Source: Draconibacterium sp. (lineage in GTDB: Bacteria; Bacteroidota; Bacteroidia; Bacteroidales; Prolixibacteraceae). From it: DNA of 9,891 nt. The stretch's first letter is position 1; every line of letters begins with the position of its first letter. The position numbers were made by a program, and so were the translations under genes. The DNA is taken from contig WGCT01000186.1 in the NCBI GenBank assembly GCA_015493625.1, positions 1-9,891 on the forward strand, written 5' to 3'. Shown piece after piece: positions 6,723 to 9,891 of the stretch. The notes beneath the pieces were generated by a model, which made no database searches, was not told the origin of the DNA, and saw only the letters and a program-made list of their open reading frames with translations.

Positions 6723-7640
6723 TTAGAAACTATAAATAATTATTGCTAAAAATCCCAGCAGTAACGGTACCTTAAAGAACCATGTTACCGATTGTTCTAT
6801 TTTGAAACGCGGGAAAACCATTCCCACGAAAACCGACCAGAAATAGATTAAAAAGGTTTTTACAATAAGTTCAATCCAATTTGATGCACCGCCAAAAACG
6901 AGGTTCATAAACAGAACCGCTTCCATAACGTGTAAAATACTTCCTGCCGACTGCATAAAACCTAAATATGTTCCTTCGAACTCGGTGGCCGGGCCAATCA
7001 GAATTTCGTTTGGTGCTTTTACCAGATTAAATGGCGAGTGCCCCATTGCTCCGAGCATTGCAAGAATAATTGTTGCGGCTGCAAATGGGTTAGTAAATAG
7101 TACCCAGTTTTCGAAACCGCCTTGCTGTGCTGCTACAATTTTATATACCGAAAAAGTATCGAACTGAATTGCAATGGAGATGAATGCCAATGTTAAAGGC
7201 AATTCAACGGCAGCGTGTTGTGCCAGTCCCCTGGCAATACCCATTGCCGAATACGGGTGTCCACCCTGTCCGGCTCCAAGTGCCATTCCCAACATACCAA
7301 AAACCTGAAAATAGAGAATTAGTATTAAATCTCCTTCAAATGAGAAGTTTGTCCACGGGCCGTCAACTGTTCCGGTAAAAACCATGGGCATAAACAGGAA
7401 TAATCCAACACCACCTGTTAGTCGGAAAACAGGGCCAATGTAATACATTACTCCGTGTGTAATTGTTGTTCTGGTACTTATATTTTTCAATAAGTTCAAC
7501 CACGGCTGGTAAAAAGGTATTCCGTATCTTCCGGCCACGCGGGCACCAATTTTACGGAAAGTAGCCCCCATTAAGAACCCCCAGTTTAATACAATAAGTA
7601 AACCGAGTAGTGTATATCCTAATTTAACGTAAATAGTCAT
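6723..7640 (-). CDS. NuoH-like membrane subunit (complex I subunit 1 family)
   Basis: A 305-residue membrane protein of the NuoH/EchB/HyfC family, linking the peripheral arm to the ion-pumping membrane arm; about eight hydrophobic segments can be traced. Family marks are ARVAGRYGIPFYQP (33-46) after the first membrane segment, RGLAQHAAVELPLTL (137-151) with Glu146, and the loop P203-FNLVKAPNEILIG followed by PATEFEG (217-223). The C-terminus has FPRFKIEQSVTWF, equivalent to the PR-x-R-x-DQ end of complex I. In most relatives the loop reads PFD-x-PEA-x-x-E; here the first Glu is Lys208, while Glu212, Glu220 and Glu222 remain. The ATG at 7640 is 4 nt after the antiporter stop. A strong GGAGGA lies 8 nt upstream, inside the last codons of the preceding gene, so translation is probably coupled. 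Confidence 0.93.
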   Translation of the reverse strand: MTIYVKLGYTLLGLLIVLNWGFLMGATFRKIGARVAGRYGIPFYQPWLNLLKNISTRTTITHGVMYYIGPVFRLTGGVGLFLFMPMVFTGTVDGPWTNFSFEGDLILILYFQVFGMLGMALGAGQGGHPYSAMGIARGLAQHAAVELPLTLAFISIAIQFDTFSVYKIVAAQQGGFENWVLFTNPFAAATIILAMLGAMGHSPFNLVKAPNEILIGPATEFEGTYLGFMQSAGSILHVMEAVLFMNLVFGGASNWIELIVKTFLIYFWSVFVGMVFPRFKIEQSVTWFFKVPLLLGFLAIIIYSF

Positions 7641-7655
7641 TTATCTATCCTCCAA
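7641..7655 (-). promoter_or_regulatory. Shine-Dalgarno-like GGAGGA embedded in the antiporter gene's end
   Basis: On the minus strand GGAGGA occupies 7648-7653, encoding the last two glycines of the antiporter, then TAG, then ATAA and the NuoH-like ATG. Starts of the other operon genes have no comparable purine-rich site, in keeping with the usual weak use of Shine-Dalgarno sites in Bacteroidota. It may help reinitiation, or it may simply be two Gly codons. Confidence 0.4.
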
Positions 7656-9891
7656 TTATTACTAAGTAACTAACTAAAATAAACAATACTATATGTGCAA
7701 CATAAACCTGTCCGTTCCCACTGTAAATACGGCGAGTAACGTCGGCAATATTGTGTAATATTTCTGTAACTTTATTCCACCATGCTTCTACCAGTGGAAT
7801 TGTAGCCGGCCACATTGCTTTGTACAATCCTTCGAAAACATTGTAGGCAATGTGCGTAGTTTCGGGGCGTTCGGGACGCTCGCCCGAGTAGGTAATATCG
7901 AACTGTTTTACTTTGTGTGCTTTGCGTGTTGAAAGCATTAAAATAATTAATACGATTAAGAATGAACCGATAATTGTTATGGCTACCAACGAACCTGCCC
8001 AATGGCCGTATTGCGAGATGGCGGTTTCGCCAACCCATTGCAGTTGCCCTTCGGGAAACCATTTTGCAATCATATTTCCAAGCGGTTGTAAAACCCACTG
8101 TGGTTTCATTGAGTAAACCATAATGCCTGCAAGCAGTGTATAAATTGGTATTAAGAACCAGATTGAAATTTCTTTTACATTCCTGTGGTTATCTTTTAAC
8201 TGCCCCAAAAATACAGTGTGAATTAATCGCCATAAATACATAAATGCAATACCACCCGAGAAGAACATAATGGCTCCCTGGAAATACCATCCTTTATCGA
8301 GGATAGCGTTGTAGAACAACCATTTTCCGGCAAAACCGGAAAGTGGAGGAACACCCGACAGAGCGATTATGCCAATCATTACAGCGATAAAAGCGAGTGG
8401 CATCCGTTTAATTAATCCGCCCATTTGATACATATTATGTGTTCCAACGCGTAAAACAACGGCACCGATGGTTAAGAAAAGAACTGCCTTATACAGGAAG
8501 TGGTTAATTACATACGAGAAACCGCCTAACCAACCGAGATGTGTCATCATTGCCATTCCAAGTACAATGTATCCCAACTGGCCAATTGAAGAGTAGGCCA
8601 GTAGTCGTTTTGCATCTTCCTGAAATACGGCCATTAAGTTTCCGGCAAGAGCAGTTATTGCTCCGAGCCAACCCAAAGCGTACGCCAATTCAGAATATTG
8701 GGTATTTGCAGCACCCATTCCAATTAAGGTGAGCACAATTCCGAAAACTCCTGCTTTCAGTAATATTGCCGAAACCATTGGCGAGACATCGCTTTCGGCT
8801 TCGCCGTGTGCTCCGGGCAACCAAATGTGTAACCCCAGTGCAGCAGTTTTCGATAAGAAACCAACAATTAATAAACCGTAAGCCCAATAAGGCAAGTATG
8901 ATATTCCATTCAGAATTTCCATACTGAACGACTCTTGCCCGGCGTGTGCCATTCCCAATCCGGTTAAAAGTGCATAAGCACCACCAATCGAGAAGAGCAT
9001 ATAACTCAATCCGTGTGGCATCGAGCGTTTCCCTCTGATAATAAGGAAATACGAACCGGCAGTCATTACTTCCCAACCAAAGAAAAATTGCAAGGTTGTT
9101 TGTGCTTCAATTATTGCAGTTAATCCGGCATACATTAGAAGAGCCACCGGATAGAAGCCTGCACGTTTCCCTTTGTATGCGTAACCGGCAATTAAAGTTA
9201 AAATACCTCCTACCATAAAAATGGCTTCGAAAATCAACCGTAACGTGTCGAGGTTGGGATAAACAAAATAGAAGTACAGTGCCATTCCTATTATGGCAAT
9301 AGTATTTTTTATGAATACCGGTAAGAAATCGAGGATAAAAATTGCAGCCACAAAATAGAGCGGGATAAAGTTTATTGCTGTACCCACTTCGCTGTGTGGA
9401 GCAACAAAATAACCTGCTACATAAAGTGCAATGGCTACAATTCCCACAGGAATAATTTTATAACTATCAATTTTAAATTCATTAATATTTTCGTTTTCGC
9501 CTTTAATGGCGTAGCCAAACCAGCGAATCATATAAACGGCTTCCATCATCGAGCCGAAAAGAATGGCAACAACCCACGAAATATTTCCCGAGTTTACTAA
9601 CTCCATTACCAGTGTCCATTTTGCAAAGAACGATGGAAACGGAGGGAACCCGATGAGTGCAAAAATAAATGTTCCCATTAGAAACAGGAAGTAAGGTTTT
9701 TTGCGAATTACCGCCCAGTCTTTAATATTTTTTTGTTTTACAATTCCCGACAACCAGAATAGTCCGGCTTTTGCAAGGTAGTGCGAAACCAAGATTCCGA
9801 AAGCAACATAAGTTGTATTTTCGCCGAGAATATCTTTAAACCCGAGGATAATCATTAACAGGCCAATTTGCCCTATCGATGAGTACCCCAG
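7645..9891 (-). CDS. Double antiporter-type ion-pumping membrane subunit (5' truncated by window edge)
   Basis: At least 748 residues of an uninterrupted frame whose start lies beyond position 9891; the internal ATG at 9855 lies inside the conserved YSSIGQ region and is not the start. It holds two NuoL/M/N (MrpA/D-type) proton- or sodium-translocating modules. The first, cut at its N-terminal side, shows YSSIGQIGL (3-11), a Lys in HYLAKAGLFW, and GFPPFPSFFAKW. The second is near complete: FFGWE (Glu of TM5), LSKTAALGLHIWLPGAHGEA (TM7 Lys), LLKAGVFG (TM8 Lys), YSSIGQLGY (433-441), NHFLYKAVLF, and GVPPLSGFAGKW (TM12 Lys). The tail continues through a membrane helix, a polar stretch, an amphipathic W/E-rich segment, RRIYSGNGQVY and a final helix, as in HyfB/Ech-type antiporter subunits. 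Charged residues for ion transfer are kept in both modules. The YSSIGQ motifs lie 430 residues apart, about one antiporter length. It probably pumps ions for the complex encoded downstream. Confidence 0.92.
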   Translation of the reverse strand: MGYSSIGQIGLLMIILGFKDILGENTTYVAFGILVSHYLAKAGLFWLSGIVKQKNIKDWAVIRKKPYFLFLMGTFIFALIGFPPFPSFFAKWTLVMELVNSGNISWVVAILFGSMMEAVYMIRWFGYAIKGENENINEFKIDSYKIIPVGIVAIALYVAGYFVAPHSEVGTAINFIPLYFVAAIFILDFLPVFIKNTIAIIGMALYFYFVYPNLDTLRLIFEAIFMVGGILTLIAGYAYKGKRAGFYPVALLMYAGLTAIIEAQTTLQFFFGWEVMTAGSYFLIIRGKRSMPHGLSYMLFSIGGAYALLTGLGMAHAGQESFSMEILNGISYLPYWAYGLLIVGFLSKTAALGLHIWLPGAHGEAESDVSPMVSAILLKAGVFGIVLTLIGMGAANTQYSELAYALGWLGAITALAGNLMAVFQEDAKRLLAYSSIGQLGYIVLGMAMMTHLGWLGGFSYVINHFLYKAVLFLTIGAVVLRVGTHNMYQMGGLIKRMPLAFIAVMIGIIALSGVPPLSGFAGKWLFYNAILDKGWYFQGAIMFFSGGIAFMYLWRLIHTVFLGQLKDNHRNVKEISIWFLIPIYTLLAGIMVYSMKPQWVLQPLGNMIAKWFPEGQLQWVGETAISQYGHWAGSLVAITIIGSFLIVLIILMLSTRKAHKVKQFDITYSGERPERPETTHIAYNVFEGLYKAMWPATIPLVEAWWNKVTEILHNIADVTRRIYSGNGQVYVAHIVLFILVSYLVIIGG

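Noticed and set aside
2339..7640. Ordinary NADH:quinone oxidoreductase (nuo) operon
   Set aside because: Quinone-site His and Tyr of the large subunit are changed, the N2 Cys pair is incomplete, and no NuoE/F/G are present in the window; a GltD-like protein follows instead.
7772..8098. Minus-strand 108-codon frame inside the antiporter gene
   Set aside because: It overlaps a strongly supported membrane protein in another frame and lacks its own signal.

Overview
The window looks like a chromosome fragment of an anaerobic Bacteroidota bacterium. A Bacteroidales/Marinilabiliales-type lineage is my inference, from AT-rich DNA, near absence of Shine-Dalgarno sites, a LytS/LytTR pair and the protein families present. 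No rRNA, tRNA, CRISPR array or insertion sequence was seen.

Layout. Positions 1-1011 (+ strand) hold the 3' end of a LytS-type sensor kinase gene overlapping a complete LytTR response regulator gene. Positions 1012-1336 are a convergent intergenic gap with a rho-independent terminator for the minus strand. From 9891 down to 1337 the minus strand carries one long, tightly packed operon. In transcription order it encodes: a 5'-truncated double antiporter-type membrane subunit (two NuoL/M/N-like modules in one polypeptide); a NuoH-like membrane subunit; a NuoB-like small subunit; a NuoC-like subunit; a NuoD-like large subunit; a NuoI-like two-cluster ferredoxin; a GltD-like FAD/NAD(P)H oxidoreductase; and a dihydroorotate-dehydrogenase-like flavoprotein. 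The operon promoter lies outside the window.

Interpretation. The membrane and peripheral subunits form a complex I / group 4 [NiFe]-hydrogenase-type core, but the large subunit does not look like either end member. At the first hydrogenase ligand motif it has C94-x2-E97 and at the second C392-x2-E395, so one cysteine of each CxxC pair is kept and the other is Glu. The residues complex I uses to bind quinone (second His of HPSTHG, Tyr of the MDY segment) are also absent. The small subunit has Cys-Gly where NuoB has its Cys-Cys pair. This fits the energy-converting hydrogenase-related (Ehr) class, and the real substrate is unknown. NuoE/F/G are not in the window; instead a GltD-like diaphorase follows directly, which suggests electron exchange with NAD(P)H.

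The main structural anomaly is the junction of the NuoI-like and GltD-like genes. The reading frame changes around 3630 with no usable start codon for the second part, and the first Fe-S cluster motif of the GltD-like protein lies upstream of its first ATG. One missing base would make a single fusion protein of about 597 residues. The final gene, a DHODH-like protein lacking the catalytic Cys motif, next to a GltD-like partner recalls the PreT/PreA (dihydropyrimidine dehydrogenase) pairing, here attached to an ion-pumping complex.
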